A DNA stretch of 17,615 nucleotides from Lachnospiraceae bacterium (GTDB taxonomy: Bacteria > Bacillota > Clostridia > Lachnospirales > Lachnospiraceae). The notes beneath the pieces were generated by a model. It did no database searches and was not told the DNA's origin. It saw only the letters and a program-made list of their open reading frames with translations. Made by a program: the position numbers and the translations under genes. Shown in pieces: positions 1 through 7,114 of the stretch; within the stretch, counting starts at the first letter, position 1, and the number at the start of each line of letters is the position of its first letter. Location of the stretch: contig CAAGKF010000210.1 of the NCBI GenBank assembly GCA_900770345.1, positions 1 through 17,615 of the forward strand. The letters run 5' to 3'.

Positions 1-39
1 CAAACAAACTCCGAAAATACAGAAAGGCAGGAATTACCT

Positions 40-650
40 ATGAGATTATTTTTAACAAGCAGCCCCTGCAGTAATCAGGTACCGGAGAATATTTCTATTC
101 CCTGTATCCTGAACGAGGAGGACTGACACTCTCCTGCATGGATCTCTGTGACGCAAGAAACGAAGAACAGATCGAAGAGCTTCTGAAGAACCGGGATCTG
201 ATCATCCTGGGCGGCGGACACGTACCCACTCAAAATGAATTTTTCAGACGCCTGCATCTGAGGGAACGGATCCGGGGCTTTGAAGGCATTATCATGGGCA
301 TCAGCGCCGGAACCATGAACTGTGCTGAAACGGTCTATGCCCAGCCGGAGCTGGAAGGAGAATCGGCGGATCCGGATTATCAGCGCTTTATCCCCGGTCT
401 GGGGCTTACGTCCCTTATGGTACTGCCTCACTATCAGCAGGTAAAAGATTATATTCTGGACGGAAAACGCCTCTTTGAAGAGATCACTTATCCGGACAGC
501 TTCGGAAAATGCTTCTGGGTACTGATAGACGGAAGCTATATCCTGGTCCGTGACGGAAAGTCTCTCCTCTGCGGGGAAAGCTATCTGATCCATGACGGAA
601 AAATACAGAAATTCTGCAAAAAAGGAGAAAAGCGGGTAATTGAAGGATAG
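40..650 (+). pseudogene. Peptidase E-like (S51 family) protein, broken by internal deletion
   Basis: An ATG at 40 opens MRLFLTSSPC..., the usual N terminus of Firmicute peptidase E-like proteins (class I glutamine amidotransferase-like fold). This frame stops at TGA 124-126 after 28 codons. The rest of the protein continues in another frame: GLTLSCMDLCD is readable from about 120, and the long open frame from ATG 138 runs to 650. That frame keeps LGGGHVPTQN and the nucleophile elbow GISAGTMN, whose Ser is the expected catalytic residue. Family members carry, from memory, roughly 40 more residues between the PCIL-type N-terminal segment and the GL-S-MD-CD strand. These are missing here and the two parts are out of frame. 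This points to a deletion rather than a single-base error. The 170-residue remnant lacks the first beta strands and is unlikely to fold. A weak AGGCAGGA sequence lies ahead of the ATG at 40. An assembly error cannot be excluded. Confidence 0.8.
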
Positions 651-701
651 CGCCGTCTGACACTGTTTTTCCGCCGGATCCGCAAACAGAAGTGAAATTG
701 C

Positions 702-775
702 AAAAAGGTGCTCCGGCACCTGTCTCACCGGTTCCGCAGGACGGTATGCAGACAGATGTCCGGAACACCTTTTTT
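702..775. terminator. Long imperfect hairpin, dual-sided terminator
   Basis: AAAAAGGTG-C-TCCGG at 702-716 pairs with CCGGA-A-CACCTTTTT around 760-775. An inner stem, CTGTCT (720-725) with AGACAG (750-755), extends it. The outer arms begin with an A-run and end with a T-run, so the hairpin has a U tract in both directions. It sits between the end of the peptidase E remnant (plus strand) and the end of metG (minus strand), which converge on it. Confidence 0.75.
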
Positions 776-793
776 AAGAATAACTGTACCTTA

Positions 794-2776
794 TCAGCAG
801 ATCTCCGCTCCCGCAGGCATCTCCTTCTCCGGAACCATCAGCGCCAGATTTCCCTCTGCATCCTCCGCGCAGAGGATCATGCCCTCAGAAATCATTCCGG
901 CCAGCTTGGCAGGCTTTAAGTTGGTTACTACCATAACTCTCTTTCCCACCATTTCCTCCGGTGAATAGTGAGCCTTGATTCCGCTTATGATCTGACGTGT
1001 CTGACTTCCGATCTTCACCTGGGAGCACAGAAGCTTCTTGGACTTGGGAACAGCTTCGCATTTTACGATCACGCCCACCTGGAACTGCAGCCTGGCGAAA
1101 TCATCGTAGGTGATCTCCGGTTTTGCTTCCAGATCGATCACATTCTCCTCCTCAGCCTTCTCATCCGCTGCCGCGCCGGAAGCGTCTTCCTCTGCCCCAT
1201 GCATGGCCTCTACCTTCTCCAGCACTTCCTTGATATCCATACGCGCAAAAAGGATCTCCGGCTTCTCCGTCACCTTGCTGCCGGACGGATACAGACCGAA
1301 GGTATCCATCTTTGACAGCTCACGCTTCTGTGTATTCAGCTGTGCCAAGATCTTAGCCGAGGTCTCCGGCATAAAGGACTCCAGCAGGGATGCGCCGATG
1401 GTAATAGCCTCTGTCAGATTGTAAAGGACAGTGGCCAGACGGTCCTTCTTCGCCTCATCCTTTGCCAGGCTCCAGGGCATGGTCTCATCAATATATTTGT
1501 TGCATCTTCTGAAGATGCCGAAAATCTCGGTAATAGCGTCCGCCACACGCAGCTGATCCATCTTGGCGTCCGCCTTCTTCACTTCCTCCAGCACAACTGC
1601 CTTCAGATCCTCATCCACCGGCTCATTTGCACCCTTGTCGGCTACCAGGCCGCCAAAATACTTGTTTGTCATGGAGATCGTGCGGTTCACCAGGTTGCCC
1701 AGGATATTCGCCAGATCGGAGTTCATACGCTCTACCATCAGCTCCCAGGAAATAACGCCGTCATTGTCAAAAGGCATCTCATGAAGAACGAAATAACGAA
1801 CGGCATCCACACCGAAGAAATCCACCAGGGTATCTGCATAGAGAACATTGCCCTTGGACTTGCTCATCTTGCCGTCGCCCTGAAGAAGCCACGGATGTCC
1901 GAATACCTGCTTCGGCAGCGGCACACCCAGAGCCATCAGGAAAATAGGCCAGTAAATCGTATGGAAACGGATAATATCCTTTCCGATCAGATGCAGGTCA
2001 GCCGGCCAGTATTTCTGAAACTGATCCGTGCTGTTTCCGTCACAGTCATAGCCGATGCCGGTAATATAGTTGGTGAGAGCATCCAGCCATACATAGGTAA
2101 CATGCCTGGGATCGAAGGTAACCGGAATACCCCAGCTGAAGGTAGTTCTGGATACACACAGGTCCTGAAGACCCGGAAGCAGGAAGTTGTTCATCATCTC
2201 ATTCTTCCTGGATACCGGCTGAATAAATTCCGGATGCTCGTTGATATACTCGATCAGCTTCGGAGCATACTTGCTCATACGGAAGAAATAAGCCTCTTCC
2301 TTGGCGGGCTTCACCTCGCGTCCGCAGTCCGGGCACTTGCCGTCCACCAGCTGTGACTCCGTAAAGAAGGACTCACAGGGAGTACAGTAAAGTCCCTCAT
2401 AATAGCCTTTATAAATATCTCCCTGATCGTAGAGCTTCTTGAAGATCTTCTGAACCTGAGCCTCATGATCCTTGTCCGTAGTGCGGATAAACTTGTCATA
2501 GGAGGTATTCATCAGATCCCAGATCCTCCTGATCTCCGCGGCTGATTTGTCCACAAACTCCTGAGGAGTAACGCCTGCTGCGGTAGCTTTCTCTTCGATC
2601 TTCTGTCCGTGCTCGTCCGTACCGGTCTGGAAGAATACATCATAGCCCTGCTCTCTCTTATATCTGGCAATGCTGTCCGCGAGAATAATCTCGTAGGTAT
2701 TGCCGATGTGGGGCTTGCCGGATGCGTAAGCAATCGCTGTAGTAATATAATATGGTTTTTTACAGTCCTGACACAT
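794..2776 (-). CDS. metG: Methionyl-tRNA synthetase
   Basis: This class I aminoacyl-tRNA synthetase charges tRNA-Met with methionine in the cytoplasm. The 660-residue protein shows the HIGH-type motif as HIGN near residue 23. Zinc-knuckle cysteines CTPC and CPDC lie around 131-151, and the adenylate loop KMSKS is near 303. The anticodon-binding helical domain follows, then an acidic Ala/Glu linker. A C-terminal EMAP/Trbp111-type tRNA-binding domain occupies roughly the last 105 residues (FQVGVIVKCEAV onward), so this is the dimeric long form. The frame is open to an ATG at 2800, but I prefer the ATG at 2776. AGAGGGAA ends 6 nt before it, and the ATG at 2800 lies inside a small hairpin with no ribosome site. 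A good sigma-A promoter lies 55-83 nt upstream. Transcription is divergent from the DUF885 lipoprotein. Confidence 0.97.
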   Translation of the reverse strand: MCQDCKKPYYITTAIAYASGKPHIGNTYEIILADSIARYKREQGYDVFFQTGTDEHGQKIEEKATAAGVTPQEFVDKSAAEIRRIWDLMNTSYDKFIRTTDKDHEAQVQKIFKKLYDQGDIYKGYYEGLYCTPCESFFTESQLVDGKCPDCGREVKPAKEEAYFFRMSKYAPKLIEYINEHPEFIQPVSRKNEMMNNFLLPGLQDLCVSRTTFSWGIPVTFDPRHVTYVWLDALTNYITGIGYDCDGNSTDQFQKYWPADLHLIGKDIIRFHTIYWPIFLMALGVPLPKQVFGHPWLLQGDGKMSKSKGNVLYADTLVDFFGVDAVRYFVLHEMPFDNDGVISWELMVERMNSDLANILGNLVNRTISMTNKYFGGLVADKGANEPVDEDLKAVVLEEVKKADAKMDQLRVADAITEIFGIFRRCNKYIDETMPWSLAKDEAKKDRLATVLYNLTEAITIGASLLESFMPETSAKILAQLNTQKRELSKMDTFGLYPSGSKVTEKPEILFARMDIKEVLEKVEAMHGAEEDASGAAADEKAEEENVIDLEAKPEITYDDFARLQFQVGVIVKCEAVPKSKKLLCSQVKIGSQTRQIISGIKAHYSPEEMVGKRVMVVTNLKPAKLAGMISEGMILCAEDAEGNLALMVPEKEMPAGAEIC

Positions 2777-2796
2777 TATCATTTCCCTCTTTTCTG

Positions 2797-2817
2797 CCAT
2801 CCGTTCGCAAAGGATGG
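2797..2817 (-). other. Small leader hairpin over the alternative metG ATG
   Basis: CCATCC and GGATGG form a perfect 6-bp stem around a 9-nt loop in the metG leader. The alternative ATG at 2800 lies in its 3' arm. The ribosome site used for the ATG at 2776 lies just outside it. It may be incidental. Confidence 0.4.
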
Positions 2818-2830
2818 TATAATCCTTTTA

Positions 2831-2859
2831 AGTATAAGCGTTTACCGGGTGTTCGTCAA
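2831..2859 (-). promoter_or_regulatory. metG sigma-A promoter
   Basis: Read on the minus strand: -35 TTGACG (2859-2854), 17-nt spacer, -10 TATACT (2836-2831). Each box matches consensus at five of six positions. Transcription would start near 2824, leaving a leader of about 48 nt before the ATG at 2776. That is too short for a T-box or S-box leader. Confidence 0.75.
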
Positions 2860-2899
2860 GATGCCCGAAGATGGAGTTTCCCGGATTATAACGCATAAG

Positions 2900-2928
2900 T
2901 TGTAATTTTTTCTCATATAATATATAAT
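2900..2928 (+). promoter_or_regulatory. Promoter of the DUF885 lipoprotein gene
   Basis: -35 TTGTAA (2900-2905), spacer of 17 nt, perfect -10 TATAAT (2923-2928). Transcription would start near 2935, about 84 nt before the ATG at 3019. Confidence 0.6.
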
Positions 2929-2938
2929 ATCGATATTA
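2925..2938. promoter_or_regulatory. 14-bp palindrome over -10/+1, possible operator
   Basis: TAATATCGATATTA is a perfect 7+7 palindrome that starts in the -10 box and covers the predicted start site of the DUF885 gene promoter. The position would suit a repressor. AT-rich palindromes arise easily by chance, and no cognate regulator is adjacent. Confidence 0.35.
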
Positions 2939-3018
2939 CCCCCGGCGGGTAAAAACACAGAGGATCTTCATCCCCGAAAACCGGCAAAACCAATGCTCTG
3001 ACGGAGGATTTCATTTCT

Positions 3019-4893
3019 ATGAAAAGTGTAAAAAAACACAGCTTTCACATTTTAATATCACTGCTTTCCCTTTGCCTGCTGACAGTCTGTCTGCTGACCG
3101 GGTGCATGGCGCCGGACACTGCCCGCAGTTCTTCTGAAGTACAGACTTACGATCAAACTCAGAGCCCGGAGGAAAGTCAGGATTCCTTACAGGAACAGCC
3201 AGGCCCGGACAGCCAGGAAGCCAAGAAAACCCAGGCAGACTTTGACCAGATGACAGATCAGCTCTTCCTGGAGGAAGTAAGTCAGTCACTTATTACTCTT
3301 CATTTCACTCTGGCCGATCCGGCCGCCTTCGGCATCACAGACTACGACCGAACTCTGGGATCACTTTCCCTGGATGAAAACAAAAAGGTCATTGCCGAAG
3401 CCAGATCCCTGCTCCAACAGCTGAATACTATCGACAAACGTCTGCTGACGAAGGAACAGCGCCTTACATACACGATTCTGTTCTCCTACGTGAACACGCT
3501 GCTTTCCTGCGAGGATATGGAGCTTTACGATCAGCCTCTTTCCTCATCCCTGGGTGTTCAGGCACAGCTTCCTATTCTGCTGTCCGAGTATGCTTTTTAC
3601 TCCAGAAGGGATGTGGAAGATTATCTGGCTCTTCTGACCTCCATTGACACCTACTATGAATCCCTTATCGCCTATGAGAACCAGCAGGCTGACGCAGGTC
3701 TGGGACTCTCCGACACGGTCCTGGACCGCATCATCCGCTCCTGCAGCGCCTACCTTCTGGACGCGGATCACAGCTTTATGGCTGAGACCTTCAAAGAAAG
3801 GCTGGAACCGCTGGAGGATCTCACCCCGCAGGAGAAGGAGGATTACATTGCCAAAAACAACGCCGCTATCGACGGACATTTTGTTCCCGCCTATGAAAAG
3901 CTGATCGAAGGGCTGGAGGGACTGAAAGGACGCGGAAAAAACGAGATGGGGCTCTGCGGTCTTCCCCTGGGCAAAGAATATTACCAGTATCTGGTGAATT
4001 CCGGCACCGGCACCTCCTACTCCGACATTCCCTCTCTGAAAAAGGCTATGATCGACCAGATGCTGGCTGACCTGCGGGCCATGGATGAACTGCTGGCAGC
4101 CAATCCGGATCTTTCAGAAAAGCTGTACTCCTACTCCTTCTCTCTGACGGACCCCGAAGCTATTCTGGAGGATCTGAGGAACCAGTGCTCCGAGGATTTT
4201 CCTTCCATCGGCTCATACAACTGCCGCATCAAAAATGTTCCCCAGGCTCTGGAACAGGTCTTAAGTCCTGCCTTTTATCTGACGGTACCCATTGACCGGC
4301 CGGAGGATAATTCCATCTATATCAATCAGGGCAGCACCAACGCCGGCCGCAGTCTCTACACTACGCTCGCCCACGAGGGCTATCCCGGCCATATGTATCA
4401 GAACCTGTACTTCAATCAGAAAAACAGCTGCAATCTGAGAAAGCTCTTAAGCTTCAGCAGCTATACCGAGGGCTGGGCCACCTATGTAGAGTACTATTCC
4501 TACGGTCTGAATAATGGCCTCGGCAGCGAACTGGGAGAGCTTCTTAAGCACAACTCCTCCTTCACTCTGGCACTGTACGCCATCCTGGACATCAATATCC
4601 ACTATGAAGGCTGGAACATGAAGCAGGTAAGCGACTATCTGAACCATTATTTCAGCATCAGCGATGCTTCCGTAGTAAATACCATCTACTACGACATTGT
4701 GGAGAATCCATCCAATTATCTGGAGTACTACGTGGGCTATCTGGAGATCCTGAACATGGAAAAAGAAGCCCGGAAGGCTTTGGGCGAAAAATACAGCCAG
4801 CTGGAATTCAACCGTTTCCTGCTGGATATCGGTCCTGCACCCTTCAGTGTTATCAAGCCTTATTTTAATCAGTGGCTGCTGGAACAGAAATAA
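3019..4893 (+). CDS. DUF885-family metallopeptidase-like lipoprotein
   Basis: This 624-residue protein is predicted to be exported and lipid-anchored. It has a basic N terminus, a hydrophobic stretch, and the lipobox LLTGC with Cys29 as the acylated residue. A low-complexity Ser/Gln/Glu/Pro linker follows, to about residue 75. The rest matches the DUF885 family of predicted zinc peptidases. The metal motif is HEGYPGH from residue 452, with the downstream glutamate motif EGWATY near 484. These two together resemble the HExxH...E arrangement of gluzincins, adapted as in this family. Length is usual for secreted Clostridia members. GGAGG lies 11 nt before the ATG. The role is probably trimming of peptides outside the membrane; the substrate is unknown. 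Its 3' end converges on the LysR gene with only 7 nt between stops and no visible terminator. Confidence 0.9.
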   Translation: MKSVKKHSFHILISLLSLCLLTVCLLTGCMAPDTARSSSEVQTYDQTQSPEESQDSLQEQPGPDSQEAKKTQADFDQMTDQLFLEEVSQSLITLHFTLADPAAFGITDYDRTLGSLSLDENKKVIAEARSLLQQLNTIDKRLLTKEQRLTYTILFSYVNTLLSCEDMELYDQPLSSSLGVQAQLPILLSEYAFYSRRDVEDYLALLTSIDTYYESLIAYENQQADAGLGLSDTVLDRIIRSCSAYLLDADHSFMAETFKERLEPLEDLTPQEKEDYIAKNNAAIDGHFVPAYEKLIEGLEGLKGRGKNEMGLCGLPLGKEYYQYLVNSGTGTSYSDIPSLKKAMIDQMLADLRAMDELLAANPDLSEKLYSYSFSLTDPEAILEDLRNQCSEDFPSIGSYNCRIKNVPQALEQVLSPAFYLTVPIDRPEDNSIYINQGSTNAGRSLYTTLAHEGYPGHMYQNLYFNQKNSCNLRKLLSFSSYTEGWATYVEYYSYGLNNGLGSELGELLKHNSSFTLALYAILDINIHYEGWNMKQVSDYLNHYFSISDASVVNTIYYDIVENPSNYLEYYVGYLEILNMEKEARKALGEKYSQLEFNRFLLDIGPAPFSVIKPYFNQWLLEQK

Positions 4894-4900
4894 AAGCTTC

Positions 4901-5809
4901 TCAGTCAGTCTCCTCCATTTCCTCCAGAAAAGAAACGGCTCCCGGTATTTCCTTTACTCTGCGGTGAAGGATCGAAAGGAAACGGGTGATTTCTCTGTCC
5001 TTTTCCTCCCTCTCCCTCAGGCAGTAAACCTGACGATCCGGCGGGCCGTTTACCAGTCTGCGCATGCAGATCCCGCCGGACATACAGAGGCTGCGGGCCA
5101 GGCTGGCCGGTACTATGGTCCAGCATTTTTTTGTTTCCAGAAAACCGCGGATCAGAGGAACAGAGCCGACCCTTACCATGGCATTCAGCTCTCCTCCGAA
5201 CCAGTAGCCGAACCATTTTTCATAATCCGGAGTCCAGGAGGTAAATACAGCCTTTGTCCCATCCAGCCCGGAGGGATCCGATGCCTGTATTTCCGCTCCG
5301 CTGCTGCAGAGAAAATACATGGGTTCTCTGAAAACCGGTATGGAATAAAGCTTTCTGGAATACTGCGTTACAGTAATAAAAGCCAGGTCCAGACTGCCCT
5401 TCTCCATTTCCATATAAGCCTCTGCCGAATGGCAGCTGAAAATTCCCAGCTTTATCTGCTCCGAATCGCCCATATATTCCTGATAAACCTGACCCATAAA
5501 ATAGTCATTGATACTGGGAATCGCCGATACTCTGAGATGAGACGTTTTCCGCATCAGCGCCACCTGATCCGTATCTTTTAAAAGCCTTCTCCACTGCCGG
5601 GCAATGGGAACAAAACATTCTCCTTCTTTGGTCAGAACGATCTCTCTGAACCCCTTTCCGCGTTCAAAAAGCCGGCAGCCCATTTCCTCCTCCAGCTGCC
5701 TCATCTTCTTGCTCAGCCCCGACTGAGTAATAAAAAGCTGTTGACTGGCCGCAGAAATGCTTCCGGTTCTGACAATTTCCAGAAAACCTTCTATTTGGGA
5801 GTTTGTCAT
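4901..5809 (-). CDS. LysR-family transcriptional regulator
   Basis: This 302-residue regulator has the typical N-terminal winged helix-turn-helix: SISAASQQLFITQSGLSKKM around residues 17-36, then the wing RLFERGKG and LTKEG. The effector-binding domain follows, from about residue 90 (SHLRVSAIPSINDYF onward), with the usual two-lobed pattern. AGGAG ends about 8 nt before the ATG at 5809. It is transcribed divergently from the PLP enzyme at 5944, the classic arrangement in which a LysR protein activates its neighbour and represses itself. The shared palindrome at 5843-5867 fits both actions. The effector is most plausibly a substrate or product of that enzyme, such as a D-amino acid or a sulfur compound; this is inference. 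Confidence 0.93.
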   Translation of the reverse strand: MTNSQIEGFLEIVRTGSISAASQQLFITQSGLSKKMRQLEEEMGCRLFERGKGFREIVLTKEGECFVPIARQWRRLLKDTDQVALMRKTSHLRVSAIPSINDYFMGQVYQEYMGDSEQIKLGIFSCHSAEAYMEMEKGSLDLAFITVTQYSRKLYSIPVFREPMYFLCSSGAEIQASDPSGLDGTKAVFTSWTPDYEKWFGYWFGGELNAMVRVGSVPLIRGFLETKKCWTIVPASLARSLCMSGGICMRRLVNGPPDRQVYCLREREEKDREITRFLSILHRRVKEIPGAVSFLEEMEETD

Positions 5810-5842
5810 CTTTTGTCTCCTTTTCGCGTTGTCTGAACAGTA

Positions 5843-5867
5843 ATAATAGAACTATTAGTTCTATTAT
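5843..5867. promoter_or_regulatory. LysR operator, 25-bp perfect inverted repeat
   Basis: ATAATAGAACTA, one central T, then TAGTTCTATTAT: twelve perfectly paired bases per arm, containing the T-N11-A core expected of LysR sites. The centre (5855) lies about 65 nt upstream of the predicted start of the PLP enzyme transcript. It also covers the -10 box and start site predicted for the LysR gene itself. This is the textbook geometry for activation and autorepression. Confidence 0.85.
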
Positions 5868-5891
5868 ATTTCGCAAATATGAATTTTCCAA
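5863..5891 (-). promoter_or_regulatory. Promoter of the LysR gene
   Basis: On the minus strand: -35 TTGGAA (5891-5886), 17-nt spacer, perfect -10 TATAAT (5868-5863). The predicted start, near 5856, lies inside the palindrome. The -35 box overlaps the opposing -35 of the PLP enzyme gene almost exactly, so the two promoters should compete. Confidence 0.65.
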
Positions 5892-5913
5892 CTAAAACTT
5901 TTTGTGATAGAAT
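5885..5913 (+). promoter_or_regulatory. Promoter of the D-cysteine desulfhydrase-like gene
   Basis: -35 TTTCCA (5885-5890), 17-nt spacer, -10 TAGAAT (5908-5913). The start is predicted near 5920, giving a leader of about 24 nt. The weak -35 is what one expects of an activator-dependent promoter. Confidence 0.6.
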
Positions 5914-5943
5914 AAACAAAAGAACATGAAAGGAGCTCTGTAT

Positions 5944-7002
5944 ATGAATCATACAGAAAGAGCCAGAACTCTCCTGAACAATATCGGCAAGCTCAGCCTG
6001 GGTTTTTACCCCACACCGCTTCACCGTCTGGACCGTATTTCTGAAGAATACGGAATCAATCTTTATGCAAAGCGGGAAGATTTCTCCGGAATGACTTTAT
6101 TCGGAGGCAATAAGATCCGCAAACTGGAATACCTTTTAAAAGATGCCGCAAACAACGGCTGCGACACCGTATTTACCTACGGAGCCACTCAGTCCAATCA
6201 CGCGATGGAAACAGCCACTGCCGTACGCAAATGCGGGATGACTCCTGTCCTGTATCTGGCAGCAATTGTAGAACCCAATGCCGCTGACATCCGGGCCAAT
6301 CTGCTTCTGGACACCATTCTCGGTGCAGAGATACATATCCTTCCCTCCAACGGCCGCAATACCAGAGATACGATCTCCTCTGCCGCTCCCGCTATTTCCG
6401 AACATATCGCCCGGCTGGAAAAAGAAGGCCATAAGGTTTACAACATACCGGTAGGCGGTTCCACACCTTACGGCGCCTGCGGCTTTGCCGACGCATATAT
6501 TGAGATCATGGAACAGGCAGCAGATATGGGCCTTCAGCCTGACGCTGTCTTTACAGCTACCGGAAGCGGCGGAACACTGGCCGGCTTAAGCGCCGGAAAA
6601 GCTCTGCTCCACGATGATACCCGTCTGGTCGCCATTCAGGTAGGTCCCAAGGATCCTGTATCCTATCCCGCTCAGATCGCAGATTTAAGCAACCGCACCC
6701 TGGAGCTTCTGGGAGCCAAGGAACGGGTATCGGTAAACACCTTTGAGATCGATACCAGTTATTACGGTCCCGGTTATGAGGTTCCCTATAAGGAAGCCAA
6801 CGACGATATCCGCTATCTGGCCCGAACAGAAGGTGTCTTCACCGACCCTGTCTACAGCGGAAAAAGCTTTCACGGCATGATGGACTATATCCGCAGCGGA
6901 AAGATCAAAAAAGGCAGTACGGTCATTTATCTTCACACCGGCGGCGCAACCGCCCTGTTCTCCGAAAGCGCCATTATCGGAGATCTCAACTCACTTCGGT
7001 AG
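5944..7002 (+). CDS. D-cysteine desulfhydrase / ACC deaminase family PLP enzyme
   Basis: This 352-residue fold-type II PLP enzyme has the substrate-entry segment FYPTPLHRLDR and the cofactor lysine in GGNKIRKLEY (Lys57). It also has the QSNH segment and the phosphate-binding glycine loop TATGSGGTLAG. The C-terminal LHTGGATALF segment is also typical. Family enzymes degrade D-cysteine to pyruvate, sulfide and ammonia, or open the ring of 1-aminocyclopropane-1-carboxylate. In gut Clostridia the D-amino-acid activity is the likelier, though substrate choice is inferred. The frame is open from an ATG at 5926, but AGGAG at 5931-5935 sits 8 nt before the ATG at 5944 and inside the longer version, so I place the start there. 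It is probably activated by the divergent LysR protein. Confidence 0.88.
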   Translation: MNHTERARTLLNNIGKLSLGFYPTPLHRLDRISEEYGINLYAKREDFSGMTLFGGNKIRKLEYLLKDAANNGCDTVFTYGATQSNHAMETATAVRKCGMTPVLYLAAIVEPNAADIRANLLLDTILGAEIHILPSNGRNTRDTISSAAPAISEHIARLEKEGHKVYNIPVGGSTPYGACGFADAYIEIMEQAADMGLQPDAVFTATGSGGTLAGLSAGKALLHDDTRLVAIQVGPKDPVSYPAQIADLSNRTLELLGAKERVSVNTFEIDTSYYGPGYEVPYKEANDDIRYLARTEGVFTDPVYSGKSFHGMMDYIRSGKIKKGSTVIYLHTGGATALFSESAIIGDLNSLR

Positions 7003-7050
7003 CTTTTTGATAATCCTTCTGATAGTCTTTTTTTCTTTTCATAAATGTTA

Positions 7051-7099
7051 AGGCAGCAGGCCCGGACGGAAAGATTTTTTCTGTCCGGGTCTGCTGCCT
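7051..7099. terminator. Strong hairpin between convergent genes
   Basis: A 17-bp stem with one G-T mismatch (AGGCAGCAGGCCCGGAC against GTCCGGGTCTGCTGCCT) encloses a 15-nt loop. It lies between the convergent ends of the PLP enzyme gene (7002) and the seven-gene operon (7115). The T-run is weak on both sides: TTAACATTT on the minus strand and none on the plus strand. Transcript-end stabilisation or weak bidirectional termination is likely. Confidence 0.6.
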
Positions 7100-7114
7100 G
7101 CTATCACGAAGGTT

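Noticed and set aside
75..728. 217-codon open frame on the minus strand
   Set aside because: Opposite the peptidase E remnant, which shows clear family motifs. It also runs through the terminator hairpin.
1781..2356. 191-codon open frame on the plus strand
   Set aside because: Antisense to metG, with no recognisable domain; a by-product of codon bias.
2777..3018. T-box or SAM riboswitch ahead of metG
   Set aside because: The best promoter leaves only about 48 nt of leader, and no T-box sequence (TGGNACC type) or SAM-I core is visible on the minus strand.
4847..5581. 244-codon open frame on the plus strand
   Set aside because: Antisense to the LysR gene and overlapping the end of the DUF885 gene; no domain or ribosome site.
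7003..7114. Small RNA or attachment site around the strong hairpin
   Set aside because: The structure lies between two convergent gene ends, as terminators do. No promoter or integrase gene is nearby.
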